Of a DNA stretch of 64,000 nucleotides, positions 1 to 8,128 are shown piece after piece. The stretch is from the NCBI RefSeq assembly GCF_001184025.1, contig NZ_BBYG01000017.1, positions 62,001-126,000 of the forward strand. The letters are read 5' to 3'. Origin of the DNA: Streptomyces maremycinicus. Lineage in GTDB: Bacteria; Actinomycetota; Actinomycetes; Streptomycetales; Streptomycetaceae. Under the pieces are notes generated by a model. It did not search any database. It was not told the DNA's origin and saw only the letters and a list, made by a program, of their open reading frames with translations. The first letter of the stretch is position 1. Each line of letters opens with the position of its first letter. The position numbers were made by a program, and so were the translations under genes.

Positions 1-150
1 GTCGTGCTTGGCCTTGTCGTACTCGACGGCGACCTCGTCCACGGCGGCGACGAGCGCCTCCGGGATGAACTTGCCGCCGAACGCGCCGAAGTAGCCCTCG
101 GCGCTGGGGACCTGACCCTCGGGGTCGGGAATGAAGAACTCGCTGGGCAT
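1..150 (-). CDS. trpB: Tryptophan synthase beta subunit, N-terminal part (runs off the window)
   Basis: Only the first 50 codons lie in the window. They begin MPSEFFIPDPEGQ and continue to EGYFGAFGGKFIPEAL, which is the typical start of actinobacterial TrpB (the G-x-FGG-x-FIPE signature). TrpB joins indole from TrpA with serine to make tryptophan, using PLP. The ATG at 148-150 has a GAGG ribosome site about 8 bases upstream. It lies 56 bases after trpM on the same strand, and trpA would be expected to follow outside the window. The identification rests on a short but distinctive N-terminus. Confidence 0.93.
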   Translation of the reverse strand, partial: MPSEFFIPDPEGQVPSAEGYFGAFGGKFIPEALVAAVDEVAVEYDKAKHD

Positions 151-206
151 GCGGAAACCTCACGGTGAGTGTGTGTCGGACACGGTCGCCGTGGGGGCGG
201 GTACGG

Positions 207-449
207 TCAGTCGGCTGCGGGACCGTGATGAACGGTCACGCCCGCGCGGCGGTCGCCGCACGTCCGAGAGAGCCCCGCGCCCCTGACGGGGCGCTGCCAT
301 CGCATGCCGTTCACCTGACCGGGTTCGTCGCCGATGACGTACCGCACGCGCCGGCCGTGCACCCGGCGTGCGGGCGCGCGGCAGCCACGGGGGCGGCAGC
401 CGCGCGCGAGGCGTGCGTACCGGTCCATGGCCGTCGTCGTGGGTGTCAT
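207..449 (-). CDS. trpM: Small basic protein TrpM between trpC and trpB
   Basis: This is an 80-aa, arginine-rich reading frame exactly where Streptomyces coelicolor carries trpM (also called trpX), a small gene of the trpC-trpM-trpB-trpA operon reported to influence tryptophan production and differentiation. No known fold is visible. The ATG at 449 is preceded by AGGA at a good distance; a second in-frame ATG at 428 (73 aa) has no ribosome site. It starts 23 bases after the trpC stop. The assignment is mainly positional, because the sequence is low in recognisable motifs. Confidence 0.6.
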   Translation of the reverse strand: MTPTTTAMDRYARLARGCRPRGCRAPARRVHGRRVRYVIGDEPGQVNGMRWQRPVRGAGLSRTCGDRRAGVTVHHGPAAD

Positions 450-472
450 CGGCGCCGATCCTACCGGGCGGA

Positions 473-1282
473 TCAGCCGCGGCCGTGCCGGAGCGCGGGG
501 TGCTCGCCCGCCGCCACCAGGTCGGCCACCGCGGTCTTCGGGTCGCGGCCCGTCACCAGGGACTCGCCGACCAGGACCGCGTCGGCGCCCGCGTTGGCGT
601 ACGCGATGAGGTCGTGCGGGCCCCGGACGCCGGACTCGGCGACGCTGACGACATGGGCCGGGATCTCGGGGGCGACGCGCTCGAAGGTGCCGCGGTCGAC
701 CTCGAGGGTCTTCAGGTTGCGCGCGTTGACGCCGATCACCTTGGCGCCCGCGTCGACCGCGCGCTCCACCTCGTCCTCGTCGTGGACCTCGACGAGCGGG
801 GTGAGGCCGATGGAGACGGCGCGCTCGATCAGCGATTCGAGGGCCGGCTGCTCGAGGGCGGCCACGATCAGCAGCGCGAGGTCGGCGCCGTACGCGCGGG
901 CCTCCCACAGCTGGTACGAGGTGACGATGAAGTCCTTGCGCAGTACGGGGATGTCGACCCGCGCGCGGACCGCCTCGAGGTCGGCGAGGGAGCCGCCGAA
1001 GCGGCGCTGTTCGGTGAGGACGGAGATGACGGCCGCGCCGCCCGCCTCGTAGTCCGCGGCCAGGGCGGCCGGATCGGCGATCGCGGCCAGCGCGCCCTTG
1101 GACGGGCTGGAGCGCTTGACCTCGCAGATCACCTTGACGCCGTCGCCCCGGAGCGCGGCCACCCCGTCCTTGGCGGCGGGGGCCTTCGCCGCGCGCTCCT
1201 TGAGCTCGTCGAGGCTGACGCGCGCCTGCCGCTCCGCGAGGTCGGCACGGACTCCGTCGATGATCTCGTCGAGCACACTCAC
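473..1282 (-). CDS. trpC: Indole-3-glycerol phosphate synthase
   Basis: This 269-aa protein closes the ring of carboxyphenylaminodeoxyribulose phosphate to give indole-3-glycerol phosphate in tryptophan synthesis. It is a full-length TIM barrel of the usual size for a single-function TrpC. Visible motifs are CEVKRSSPSKG at residues 53-63, LRKDF at 114-118 and the later GVNARNLKTLEVD phosphate and active-site segment. The start is GTG at 1282 (VSVLDEIIDG), with GGAAGGGGG upstream; the frame stays open 24 codons further but that part is not family-like. It is followed by trpM and trpB. Confidence 0.97.
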   Translation of the reverse strand: MSVLDEIIDGVRADLAERQARVSLDELKERAAKAPAAKDGVAALRGDGVKVICEVKRSSPSKGALAAIADPAALAADYEAGGAAVISVLTEQRRFGGSLADLEAVRARVDIPVLRKDFIVTSYQLWEARAYGADLALLIVAALEQPALESLIERAVSIGLTPLVEVHDEDEVERAVDAGAKVIGVNARNLKTLEVDRGTFERVAPEIPAHVVSVAESGVRGPHDLIAYANAGADAVLVGESLVTGRDPKTAVADLVAAGEHPALRHGRG

Positions 1283-1433
1283 GCGAGCGGCCCCCTTCCA
1301 GACGGTGGAGAGACGGTTGACAGTTCCAGGGACCAGTAGAAAAGAGGTGGTCACTGCGATGGTATCCGGAGGAAGGCGAAGGCCTCACATCCGGTTGACG
1401 CCTTGTCCCACTACCTGGACGTTCGCCGGTTGA

Positions 1434-1892
1434 TCAAGGATGGAGCCAGCCACCGAACGGCAGGTTCCGGACAACCGTGAAGACCAGCACGAACGCGCCG
1501 GCCGTCCACATCTGGGCCGAGGTGGGATCCACCCGCGCGGGGCGTCCGCGCGCCGCGCGGACCACCCAGACGGTCCACAGCACCGCGAAGCCCAGGTAGC
1601 CGACGACCGCGAGCGCGTTGTCGTGCAGGGCGGCGGTGAGATCCCCGTGCACGAAGGCGTGCGCGCTGCGCAGTCCGCCGCAGCCCGGGCAGTACAGGCC
1701 CGTGAGGCGCAGCAGCGGGCAGACCGGGTAGTGGCCGGGTTCGTTGGGGTCGACGGTCCCGACGTAGGCGAAGGCCGCGGCGACGGCCGCGAGGATCCCG
1801 GCGGGCACCGCCAGTCGTCCGAGCACGGTTCCCGGTGGTGTCCGGGGCGTGCCGTTCGTCACCCGCTGGCTGTCGGCGTTCACGCCTCGCAT
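1434..1892 (-). CDS. DUF2752 membrane protein in the trp region
   Basis: A 152-aa protein with about three hydrophobic segments. It carries the DUF2752 signature CPLLRLTGLYCPGCG (residues 58-72), with Cys58, Cys68 and Cys71 and the following GLRSAHAF. The cysteine cluster suggests a metal or redox site, but the family's function is unknown. It lies between trpE and trpC in the same direction, as in other streptomycetes. The start used is ATG 1892; GTG at 1883 is also possible. A strong hairpin sits just upstream (1919-1956), so this gene probably begins the trpC transcription unit. Confidence 0.85.
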   Translation of the reverse strand: MRGVNADSQRVTNGTPRTPPGTVLGRLAVPAGILAAVAAAFAYVGTVDPNEPGHYPVCPLLRLTGLYCPGCGGLRSAHAFVHGDLTAALHDNALAVVGYLGFAVLWTVWVVRAARGRPARVDPTSAQMWTAGAFVLVFTVVRNLPFGGWLHP

Positions 1893-1918
1893 TGTGCCCC
1901 GCCGGGGCGCCACGCGCG

Positions 1919-1956
1919 CGTGAGGGGCGGCCGGTGTGCACCGGCCGCCCCTCACG
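1919..1956. terminator. Perfect 18-bp stem hairpin separating trpE and trpC groups
   Basis: An 18-base arm (1919-1936) is exactly complementary to 1939-1956 with a two-base centre. It has no U tract, as is common for Streptomyces terminators. It lies 27 bases upstream of the DUF2752 start and 39 bases past the stop of the HGxxPAAW gene. It probably ends transcription coming from trpE. Confidence 0.75.
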
Positions 1957-1995
1957 AGGTCGTGCGACGTCCTGCCGAAGTCGTACCGGGCCTGC

Positions 1996-2247
1996 TCAGG
2001 CCTCGGCGACCGCGGGCTCGCGGGTGGCCGTGACCTGGTGCACCGGGTGGGCTTCCTTCGGCATGCCGAGGCCCATCGCGCGCATGATGGCGCCGACGAC
2101 ACCCCCGAGGGCCACGATCACCATGCCGGCCCAGAAGCCGAGCGGCTCGGCCATCACCATGAACGCGCCCGCGACGGTGAACCCGATGAAGGCGATGGTG
2201 ACACCGGTCCAGGCGGCCGGGGTGTGTCCGTGGCTGCTGCCCGCCAT
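1996..2247 (-). CDS. HGxxPAAW-family two-helix membrane protein
   Basis: An 83-aa protein that begins MAGSSHGHTPAAW, the defining HGxxPAAW motif (residues 6-13). Two hydrophobic stretches follow, about residues 15-33 and 38-58. This small family is restricted to actinobacteria and has no assigned function. It is located between the TIGR02234 membrane protein and the DUF2752 protein within the trp region, in the same direction, which hints at a membrane role linked to tryptophan metabolism or at simple co-location. Confidence 0.85.
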   Translation of the reverse strand: MAGSSHGHTPAAWTGVTIAFIGFTVAGAFMVMAEPLGFWAGMVIVALGGVVGAIMRAMGLGMPKEAHPVHQVTATREPAVAEA

Positions 2248-2435
2248 GACTTGCTCCTCATTGCTGTCTCTGTGTCCGTCCGAGCCGGACGCTCGTCGTC
2301 CATTGTCCCGTACCCGCGCGCGTCGCGGACGCGGGGGTGGCCTCGGATCGCGTCTGATTCACCACATCGGGATCCGTGCCGCCGGACCCAGATCGGGCGC
2401 GGACCCGGACCGGGCCGGGCTCCGGGCGGTGGTGG

Positions 2436-3077
2436 TCAGGCGGGATCCGCGCCCGTGGGGTCCTCGCCCCGGTCCAGGGCCTTCCACATGTCCTCGGGCC
2501 GGTCCGGGTCGAGCGGCTTGGCCGCGCGCCGGGGGCGCGGGGTGCCGTCGCGTTCGTAGCGGCCGGACATCGCGGGCCACAGGCGGCCGTAGCGCAGCGC
2601 GAGCAGGCCGGCCAGCAGGATCAGGGCGCCGCCGGCGGCCGCGGCGTAGGGCCAGGCGGTGTGGCTGAAGGAGGCGACGGTGGCCGAGGTGTCGCCGGAG
2701 GCCCGGGCGGCCTGCTCGTCGAGCGCGGAGCCGTCGGAGGCGCCGACCAGGGCGGCGGCCAGGATGCCCGCGCCGGAGAGGGCGAGCAGCGCGGAGACGG
2801 CGAAGCGGCCGGCCCGGCGGACGGCGAAGACGGCGACGAGCGCGGCCAGGGCCGCTATGGCGAGCGCCGCGGGCACGCCCGTGACGTCGCTGCCCTTGGC
2901 GGTCAGCGGGAAGGCGCCGCCAGCCACCGTGGCCGTGCCCTCCGACCAGCGCTGCCGGGTGGACAGCAGCGTCAGGGCCGAGCCCAGCGCGCCGAACAGG
3001 AGGGCGAGCGCGAGGCTTCGGCGGCCGGACGCGGCGGGGGCGGCGGCTTCGGAGCGGGGGTGCGGAACAGCAGTCAC
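2436..3077 (-). CDS. Trp-region conserved membrane protein (TIGR02234 type)
   Basis: A 213-aa protein with four predicted membrane helices, ending in a charged tail (PEDMWKALDRGEDPTG) typical of the trp-operon associated membrane protein family TIGR02234. It is always found next to trpE in actinomycetes, but its function is unknown. GTG 3077 is chosen because GTGGAG lies just upstream; GTG 3086 is the longer alternative. An 11-bp stem hairpin (3094-3125) lies directly upstream, so expression may be partly uncoupled from trpE. Confidence 0.85.
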   Translation of the reverse strand: MTAVPHPRSEAAAPAASGRRSLALALLFGALGSALTLLSTRQRWSEGTATVAGGAFPLTAKGSDVTGVPAALAIAALAALVAVFAVRRAGRFAVSALLALSGAGILAAALVGASDGSALDEQAARASGDTSATVASFSHTAWPYAAAAGGALILLAGLLALRYGRLWPAMSGRYERDGTPRPRRAAKPLDPDRPEDMWKALDRGEDPTGADPA

Positions 3078-3093
3078 GTACTCCACTATCGCC

Positions 3094-3125
3094 TGAACCC
3101 CGGGCGAACCGTCACCCGGGGTTCA
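3094..3125. terminator. Hairpin between trpE and the TIGR02234 gene
   Basis: Perfect arms TGAACCCCGGG and CCCGGGGTTCA flank a 10-base loop. It sits 54 bases after the trpE stop and a few bases ahead of the next start. It may attenuate transcription or cover the ribosome site; the sequence cannot decide which. Confidence 0.5.
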
Positions 3126-3179
3126 CGTGAGACACGTCCTATCTTCGGCGTGCGCCCCCGCCGGCTGTCCGGAAGCGCC

Positions 3180-4658
3180 CTAATCGGCCAGCCGGTTGGC
3201 GGTGTGGACGGCGCGCAGGACCGCCGCCGCCTTGTTGCGGCACTCCTGGTCCTCGGCGACCGGGTCGGAGTCGGCGACGATGCCCGCACCGGCCTGGACG
3301 TAGGCGGTGCCGTCGCGCAGGAGGGCCGTACGGATGGCGATGGCGGTGTCGGAGTCGCCCGCGAAGTCGAGGTAGCCCACACAGCCGCCGTAGAGGCCGC
3401 GCCGGGAGGGCTCCAGTTCGTCGATGATCTGCATGGCGCGCGGCTTGGGGGCGCCGGAGAGGGTGCCGGCGGGGAAGCAGGCGGTGAGGACGTCGAAGGC
3501 GGTGCGGCCCGCCGCGACCTTCCCGGTGACGGTCGAGACGATGTGCATCACGTGCGAGTACCGCTCGACGGACATGAAGTCGACGACCTCGACCGAGCCG
3601 GGTTCGCAGACCCGGCCCAGGTCGTTGCGGCCGAGGTCGACGAGCATGAGGTGCTCGGCGCGCTCCTTGGGGTCGGCGAGCAGTTCGTCGGCGAGGGCCT
3701 GGTCCTCCTGCGGGGTGGCCCCGCGGTGCCGGGTGCCGGCGATGGGGTGGACCATGGCGTGCCCGTCCTCGACCTTGACGAGGGCTTCCGGGGAGGAGCC
3801 CACGACGTCGAATCCGTCGAAGCGGAACAGGTACATGTACGGGGACGGATTGGTCGCCCGCAGTACCCGGTAGACGTCCAGCGCGCTCGCCGTGCAGGCC
3901 GTCTCGAAGCGCTGGGAGGGGACGACCTGGAAGGCCTCGCCGGCGCGGATGCGCTCCTTGATGTCCTCGACGGCCCCCTGGAAGTCCGGGCCGCCCCACA
4001 GGGCGCTGTACTCGGGGAGTTCGGAGGGCGGCAGGACGGCCGGGGGCTGGGCCACCGGGCGGGAGAGGTCGGCCTCCATGGCGTCCAGCCGGGCCACCGC
4101 GTCGTGGTAGGCCTCGTCGACGCCCGTGTCGAGGTCGTTGTGGTTGATCGCGTTGGCGATCAGCAGGACCGAGCCCTCCCAGTGGTCCATGACGGCGAGA
4201 TCGCTGGTGAGGAGCATGGTCAGCTCGGGCAGCCGCAGGTCGTCGCGGTCGCCGGGGCCGATCTTCTCCAGGCGGCGCACGATGTCGTAGCCGAGGTAGC
4301 CGACCATGCCGCCGGTGAAGGGCGGCAGGCCCTCCTCGTGCGGGGTGTGCAGGGTCTCGATGGTGGCGCGCAGGGCGGCGAGCGGGTCACCGTCCACCGG
4401 GACGCCCACGGGCGGGGTGCCGAGCCAGTGGGCCTGGCCGTCGCGCGCGGTGAGCGTGGCGGCGCTGCGGACCCCCACGAAGGAGTACCGGGACCACGAA
4501 CGGCCGTTCTCCGCCGACTCCAGCAGGAAGGTGCCGGTGCGTTCGGCGGCGAGTTTGCGGTACAGCGCGACCGGGGTGTCGCCGTCGGCGAGGAGCTTGC
4601 GGGTGACGGGAACGACGCGGCGGTCGGTGGCCAGCTTGCGGAACGTCTCGAGGTCCAT
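3180..4658 (-). CDS. trpE: Anthranilate synthase component I
   Basis: A 492-aa stand-alone TrpE that makes anthranilate from chorismate with a TrpG partner (not in the window). The N-terminal LLESAENGRSWSRYSFVG segment is the tryptophan-binding feedback region. The C-terminal catalytic part shows PIAGTRHRGA, LVDLGRNDLGRV, GTLSGAPKPRAMQIIDE and YGGCVGYLDF. The start is ATG 4658, with AAGG 10 bases upstream, 11 bases after the hisI stop, so it reads as the gene after hisI. No Trp-rich leader peptide is present, unlike the attenuated trpE of some streptomycetes. Confidence 0.97.
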   Translation of the reverse strand: MDLETFRKLATDRRVVPVTRKLLADGDTPVALYRKLAAERTGTFLLESAENGRSWSRYSFVGVRSAATLTARDGQAHWLGTPPVGVPVDGDPLAALRATIETLHTPHEEGLPPFTGGMVGYLGYDIVRRLEKIGPGDRDDLRLPELTMLLTSDLAVMDHWEGSVLLIANAINHNDLDTGVDEAYHDAVARLDAMEADLSRPVAQPPAVLPPSELPEYSALWGGPDFQGAVEDIKERIRAGEAFQVVPSQRFETACTASALDVYRVLRATNPSPYMYLFRFDGFDVVGSSPEALVKVEDGHAMVHPIAGTRHRGATPQEDQALADELLADPKERAEHLMLVDLGRNDLGRVCEPGSVEVVDFMSVERYSHVMHIVSTVTGKVAAGRTAFDVLTACFPAGTLSGAPKPRAMQIIDELEPSRRGLYGGCVGYLDFAGDSDTAIAIRTALLRDGTAYVQAGAGIVADSDPVAEDQECRNKAAAVLRAVHTANRLAD

Positions 4659-4669
4659 GGCGGCTGACC

Positions 4670-5083
4670 TTACTGATCCGTGGCGGGTACGCCGGAATCG
4701 GCGTCCCCGGGCGCCGCGACGGTCAGTACGTCGGCGTCGAAGCAGGTGCGCGCGCCGGTGTGGCAGGCGGCGCCCACCTGGTCGACCTTGACGAGCAGGG
4801 TGTCGGCGTCGCAGTCGAGGGCCACGGACCTGACCCACTGGAAGTGGCCGGAGGTGTCGCCCTTGACCCAGTACTCCCGGCGGCTGCGCGACCAGTAGGT
4901 GCAGCGGCCGGTGGTGAGCGTGCGGTGCAGCGCCTCGTCGTCCATCCAGCCGAGCATGAGCACCTCACCGGTGTCGTACTGCTGGGCGATGGCGGGGACG
5001 AGCCCGTCGGCGCTGCGCTTGAGGCGCGCGGCGATCCCGGGGTCGAGGTTGCTGGGCTGGGGCGTGCTGGTCATGTCTGCCAT
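4670..5083 (-). CDS. hisI: Phosphoribosyl-AMP cyclohydrolase
   Basis: A 137-aa HisI that opens the adenine ring of PR-AMP in histidine synthesis. It carries WSRSRREYWVKGDTSG and the metal-binding segments DCDAD and CHTGARTCF. It is the single-domain form without a HisE part. The start is uncertain: ATG 5083 or ATG 5074 (134 aa), neither with a strong ribosome site. It is divergent from the TIGR03085 gene and directly precedes trpE, tying one his gene to a trp gene. Confidence 0.95.
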   Translation of the reverse strand: MADMTSTPQPSNLDPGIAARLKRSADGLVPAIAQQYDTGEVLMLGWMDDEALHRTLTTGRCTYWSRSRREYWVKGDTSGHFQWVRSVALDCDADTLLVKVDQVGAACHTGARTCFDADVLTVAAPGDADSGVPATDQ

Positions 5084-5207
5084 TGTGCCGCGCACCACGG
5101 ACAGTGACGGCCCGTGTCCACTGGATGGGAAGGAGCGGCGCGGGGCGCCCCGACGCGGGGGCGGGCGACGGGTGGGCGGACCTTGCGCTCCGTCGTAGGC
5201 TGACGGC

Positions 5208-5843
5208 ATGTCGACTTTCGCCAAGCGTGAACGACTTCTCCTCGCCGACCTCTTGGAAACGGCCGGTCCCGAGGCGCCGACCCTGTGCGAGGGATGGCAG
5301 ACCCGGGACCTCGCGGCGCACGTGGTGGTGCGCGAACGCCGCCCCGACGCCGCCGGGGGCATCCTGATCAAGCAGCTCGCGTCCCGCCTGGACAAGGTGA
5401 TGGAGGAGTTCGCGGCCAAGCCGTACGAGGAACTGCTCCAGCTGATCCGCACGGGTCCGCCGCGCTTCTCGCCCTTCCAGCTCAAGCAGCTCGACGAGGC
5501 GTCCAACACGATCGAGTTCTACGTCCACACCGAGGACGTCCGCCGTGCCCGGCCCGACTGGACGCCGCGCGCGCTGGACCCGGTCTTCCAGGACGCCCTG
5601 TGGTCCCGTCTGGAGCGCACCGCACGGCTGATGGGCCGCGGCACCCCGACCGGTCTGGTGCTGCGGCGCCCCGACGGCCGCACGGTGGTCGCCAACCGGG
5701 GGACGCCGGTCGTGACGGCCACCGGGGAGCCGTCGGAGCTGCTGCTGTTCCTGTACGGCCGACAGAGCGCCGCCGAGGTGGAGCTGGAGGGCGAGAAGGA
5801 AGCGATCACCAGGCTGCACGGCGGCAAGCAGCTCGGGATCTGA
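5208..5843 (+). CDS. TIGR03085 family metal-binding protein (DinB/MDMPI-like)
   Basis: A 211-aa protein of the mycothiol-dependent maleylpyruvate isomerase-like/DinB superfamily. TLCEGWQTRDLAAHVVVRE near residue 25-43 and the later NTIEFYVHTEDVRRA supply the His/Glu metal ligands typical of TIGR03085. The natural substrate is unknown; many relatives use mycothiol. It starts at ATG 5208 and ends 11 bases before the VOC gene on the same strand, suggesting a two-gene unit. Confidence 0.85.
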   Translation: MSTFAKRERLLLADLLETAGPEAPTLCEGWQTRDLAAHVVVRERRPDAAGGILIKQLASRLDKVMEEFAAKPYEELLQLIRTGPPRFSPFQLKQLDEASNTIEFYVHTEDVRRARPDWTPRALDPVFQDALWSRLERTARLMGRGTPTGLVLRRPDGRTVVANRGTPVVTATGEPSELLLFLYGRQSAAEVELEGEKEAITRLHGGKQLGI

Positions 5844-5854
5844 GAGGACCGCAC

Positions 5855-6253
5855 ATGATCAAGGTCGCCATGACGAGCGTGTACGTCGACGACGTCACCA
5901 AGGCCCACGCGTTCTACACCGACGTCCTGGGGTTCGAGACGCGTACGCGCATGGATCTCGGCGAGGGCACGCTGTTCGTCACGGTGGGCGCGGCGGAGGG
6001 GGCCCAGCGGGATCTCCAGCTGCTGCTGGAGCCCGGCCAGGGCCCCATCGCGGAGCCGTACCGGGCGGCCCTGCGGGAGGCGGGGCTGCCGTGCATCGTC
6101 TTCTCGGTCGACGACCTCGACGCGGAGTACGTGCGGCTGCGGAGGCTGGGTGTGCGGTTCACCCATCCCCCGCAGGACCAGGGGCCGGTCGTCGCGGCCG
6201 TCCTGGACGACACGGTGGGCAACTTCGTGCAGCTGACCCAGCCGAAGGGCTGA
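5855..6253 (+). CDS. VOC (glyoxalase/bleomycin resistance) fold protein
   Basis: A 132-aa single-domain VOC protein with two beta-alpha-beta-beta-beta modules: TSVYVDDVTKAHAFYTDVLGF at the N-terminus and VDDLDAEYVRLRRLGVRF with DTVGNFVQL at the C-terminus. Such proteins are metal-dependent dioxygenases, isomerases or resistance proteins; the substrate cannot be read from sequence. The ATG at 5855 has GAGAGG upstream. It follows the TIGR03085 gene closely, and its 3' end meets hisF tail to tail with a 2-base gap. Confidence 0.85.
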   Translation: MIKVAMTSVYVDDVTKAHAFYTDVLGFETRTRMDLGEGTLFVTVGAAEGAQRDLQLLLEPGQGPIAEPYRAALREAGLPCIVFSVDDLDAEYVRLRRLGVRFTHPPQDQGPVVAAVLDDTVGNFVQLTQPKG

Positions 6254-6255
6254 GT

Positions 6256-7011
6256 TCAGCGCACGGGGTGTCCGGTCTCCCGCAGCGCGTCCTTGACCTG
6301 GCCGATCCGCAGGTCGCCGAAGTGGAACACGGACGCGGCGAGCACCGCGTCCGCGCCCGCCTCGACGGCCGGCGGGAAGTCGGCGAGCCGGCCGGCACCG
6401 CCGGAGGCGATCACCGGGACCCGCACGTGCTCGCGGACGGCGGCGATCATCGCCAGGTCGTAGCCGTCCTTGGTGCCGTCGGCGTCCATCGAGTTGAGCA
6501 GGATCTCTCCGGCGCCCAGCTCGGCCGCGCGGTGCGCCCATTCGATCGCGTCGATGCCGGTGCCCTTGCGGCCGCCGTGGGTCGTCACCTCGAAGGTCCC
6601 CGCGGGGGTCCGCCGGGCGTCCACCGAGAGCACCAGCACCTGGCTGCCGAACCGCTCGGCGATCTCCTTGATCAGTTCGGGTCGGGCGATGGCCGCCGTG
6701 TTGACGCCCACCTTGTCGGCGCCGGCCCGCAGCAGCTTGTCGACGTCCTCGGGGGTGCGTACCCCGCCGCCGACGGTCAGCGGGATGAAGACCTGCTCGG
6801 CGGTGCGGCGCACCACGTCGTAGGTCGTCTCCCGGTTGCCCGACGAGGCGGTGATGTCCAGGAACGTCAGCTCGTCGGCGCCCTCGGCGTCGTACACCTT
6901 GGCCATCTCGACGGGGTCGCCCGCGTCGCGCAGGTTCTGGAAGTTGACGCCCTTGACGACCCGGCCGTTGTCCACGTCCAGGCAGGGGATGACGCGTACG
7001 GCAAGGGTCAT
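6256..7011 (-). CDS. hisF: Imidazole glycerol phosphate synthase cyclase subunit
   Basis: A 251-aa TIM barrel that uses ammonia from HisH to turn PRFAR into imidazole glycerol phosphate and AICAR. The catalytic acids are Asp12 in IPCLDVD and Asp131 in LSVDARR. The phosphate sites LTVGGGVRT and IASGGAG are present. Its ATG overlaps the stop of the RidA-like gene (ATGA). It is the last gene of the hisD operon here. Confidence 0.97.
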   Translation of the reverse strand: MTLAVRVIPCLDVDNGRVVKGVNFQNLRDAGDPVEMAKVYDAEGADELTFLDITASSGNRETTYDVVRRTAEQVFIPLTVGGGVRTPEDVDKLLRAGADKVGVNTAAIARPELIKEIAERFGSQVLVLSVDARRTPAGTFEVTTHGGRKGTGIDAIEWAHRAAELGAGEILLNSMDADGTKDGYDLAMIAAVREHVRVPVIASGGAGRLADFPPAVEAGADAVLAASVFHFGDLRIGQVKDALRETGHPVR

Positions 7012-7406
7012 GCCGGGGACCCTCCTCGGTAGGCCTCCACCTCGACCTCGACGACGAGGCTGGGGTCCACGAGGCCGGAGACGATGAGCATGGACGCGGC
7101 GGGCCGGACGGAGTCGAACAGCTCCTTGTGGGCGCGTCCGACGTCGTCCACGTCCCGCGCGTGGGTGAGGTACAGGCGGGTGCGCACGACGTCGTCGCGC
7201 CCGAGGCCGAGCTGCTCCAGCGCCGCGAACGCGACGTTGAAGGCGTTGACGGTCTGCTCGTAGGGGCCGCCGCCGGCGATCTCGCCGTCCACGATCGAGG
7301 TGCACCCGGAGACCAGCACCAGGCCGTTGGGCAGCTCCACCGCGCGGGAGTACCCGAAGGTGTCCTCCCAGGGCGCGCCGGTCGTCACGCGTCGGACCTC
7401 GCTCAC
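7008..7406 (-). CDS. RidA/YjgF-family protein in the his operon
   Basis: A 132-aa protein with the Rid fold: VSGCTSIVDGEIAGG, QTVNAFNVAFAALEQLG, and the C-terminal VDPSLVVEVEVEA. RidA proteins hydrolyse reactive enamines or imines; some Rid subfamilies lack the active-site arginine, so the activity here is not certain. The GTG at 7406 overlaps the priA stop (GTGA), and its own stop overlaps hisF, so it is fully embedded in the operon. Confidence 0.9.
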   Translation of the reverse strand: MSEVRRVTTGAPWEDTFGYSRAVELPNGLVLVSGCTSIVDGEIAGGGPYEQTVNAFNVAFAALEQLGLGRDDVVRTRLYLTHARDVDDVGRAHKELFDSVRPAASMLIVSGLVDPSLVVEVEVEAYRGGSPA

Positions 7407-8128
7407 CGGGCGACCGCCTCGAGGGCCTCTTCCAGGGTGAACGCCTTGGCGTACAGGGCCTTGCCGACGATGGAGCCCTCGACACCGAGGGGCACCAGTT
7501 CGGCGATGGCCCGCAGGTCGTCGAGGCTGGACACGCCGCCCGACGCCACGACCGGCCGGTCCGTCACGGCGCACACGTTCCTCAGCAGGTCCAGGTTGGG
7601 GCCCTGGAGGGTGCCGTCCTTGGCGATGTCGGTGACGACGTAGCGGGCGCAGCCCTCCTTGTCGAGGCGGGCCAGCGTCTCGTAGAGGTCGCCGCCGTCG
7701 CGGGTCCAGCCGCGGCCGCGCAGGGTCGTGCCCCGCACGTCCAGGCCGACGGCGATCTTGTCGCCGTGCTCGGCGATGACCTCGGCGACCCACTCGGGGG
7801 TCTCCAGGGCGGCCGTGCCCAGGTTCACCCGGGTGCAGCCGGTGGCGAGGGCGGCGGCGAGGGTCTCGTTGTCGCGGATGCCGCCGGACAGCTCCACCTT
7901 GATGTCCATGGCGCCCGCGACCTCGGCGATCAGCGCGCGGTTGTCGCCGGTGCCGAACGCGGCGTCCAGGTCGACCAGGTGCAGCCACTCGGCGCCCGAG
8001 CGCTGCCAGGCGAGGGCGGCCTCGAGCGGGGAGCCGTAGGAGGTCTCGGTGCCCGACTCGCCGTGCACGAGGCGGACGGCCTGGCCGTCGCGGACGTCGA
8101 CGGCGGGGAGGAGTTCGAGCTTGCTCAC
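7403..8128 (-). CDS. priA: Phosphoribosyl isomerase A (dual HisA/TrpF activity expected)
   Basis: A 241-aa TIM barrel starting VSKLELLPAVDVRDGQAVRLVHG, with Asp11 as one catalytic acid, ELSGGIRD, and VVTDIAKDGTLQGPN for the second. In Streptomyces and mycobacteria this enzyme isomerises both ProFAR (histidine) and PRA (tryptophan), replacing a separate trpF. No trpF is seen among the trp genes here, in agreement. The GTG at 8128 overlaps the hisH stop. Confidence 0.96.
   Translation of the reverse strand: MSKLELLPAVDVRDGQAVRLVHGESGTETSYGSPLEAALAWQRSGAEWLHLVDLDAAFGTGDNRALIAEVAGAMDIKVELSGGIRDNETLAAALATGCTRVNLGTAALETPEWVAEVIAEHGDKIAVGLDVRGTTLRGRGWTRDGGDLYETLARLDKEGCARYVVTDIAKDGTLQGPNLDLLRNVCAVTDRPVVASGGVSSLDDLRAIAELVPLGVEGSIVGKALYAKAFTLEEALEAVAR

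Noticed and set aside
1283..1433. Trp leader peptide ahead of trpC
   Set aside because: No cluster of TGG codons in a short frame; the upstream in-frame extension of trpC is not peptide-like.
2376..4667. Plus-strand 763-codon frame over the trpE region
   Set aside because: It is the shadow of trpE and the TIGR02234 gene; composition is Gly/Arg/Val-rich noise without domains.
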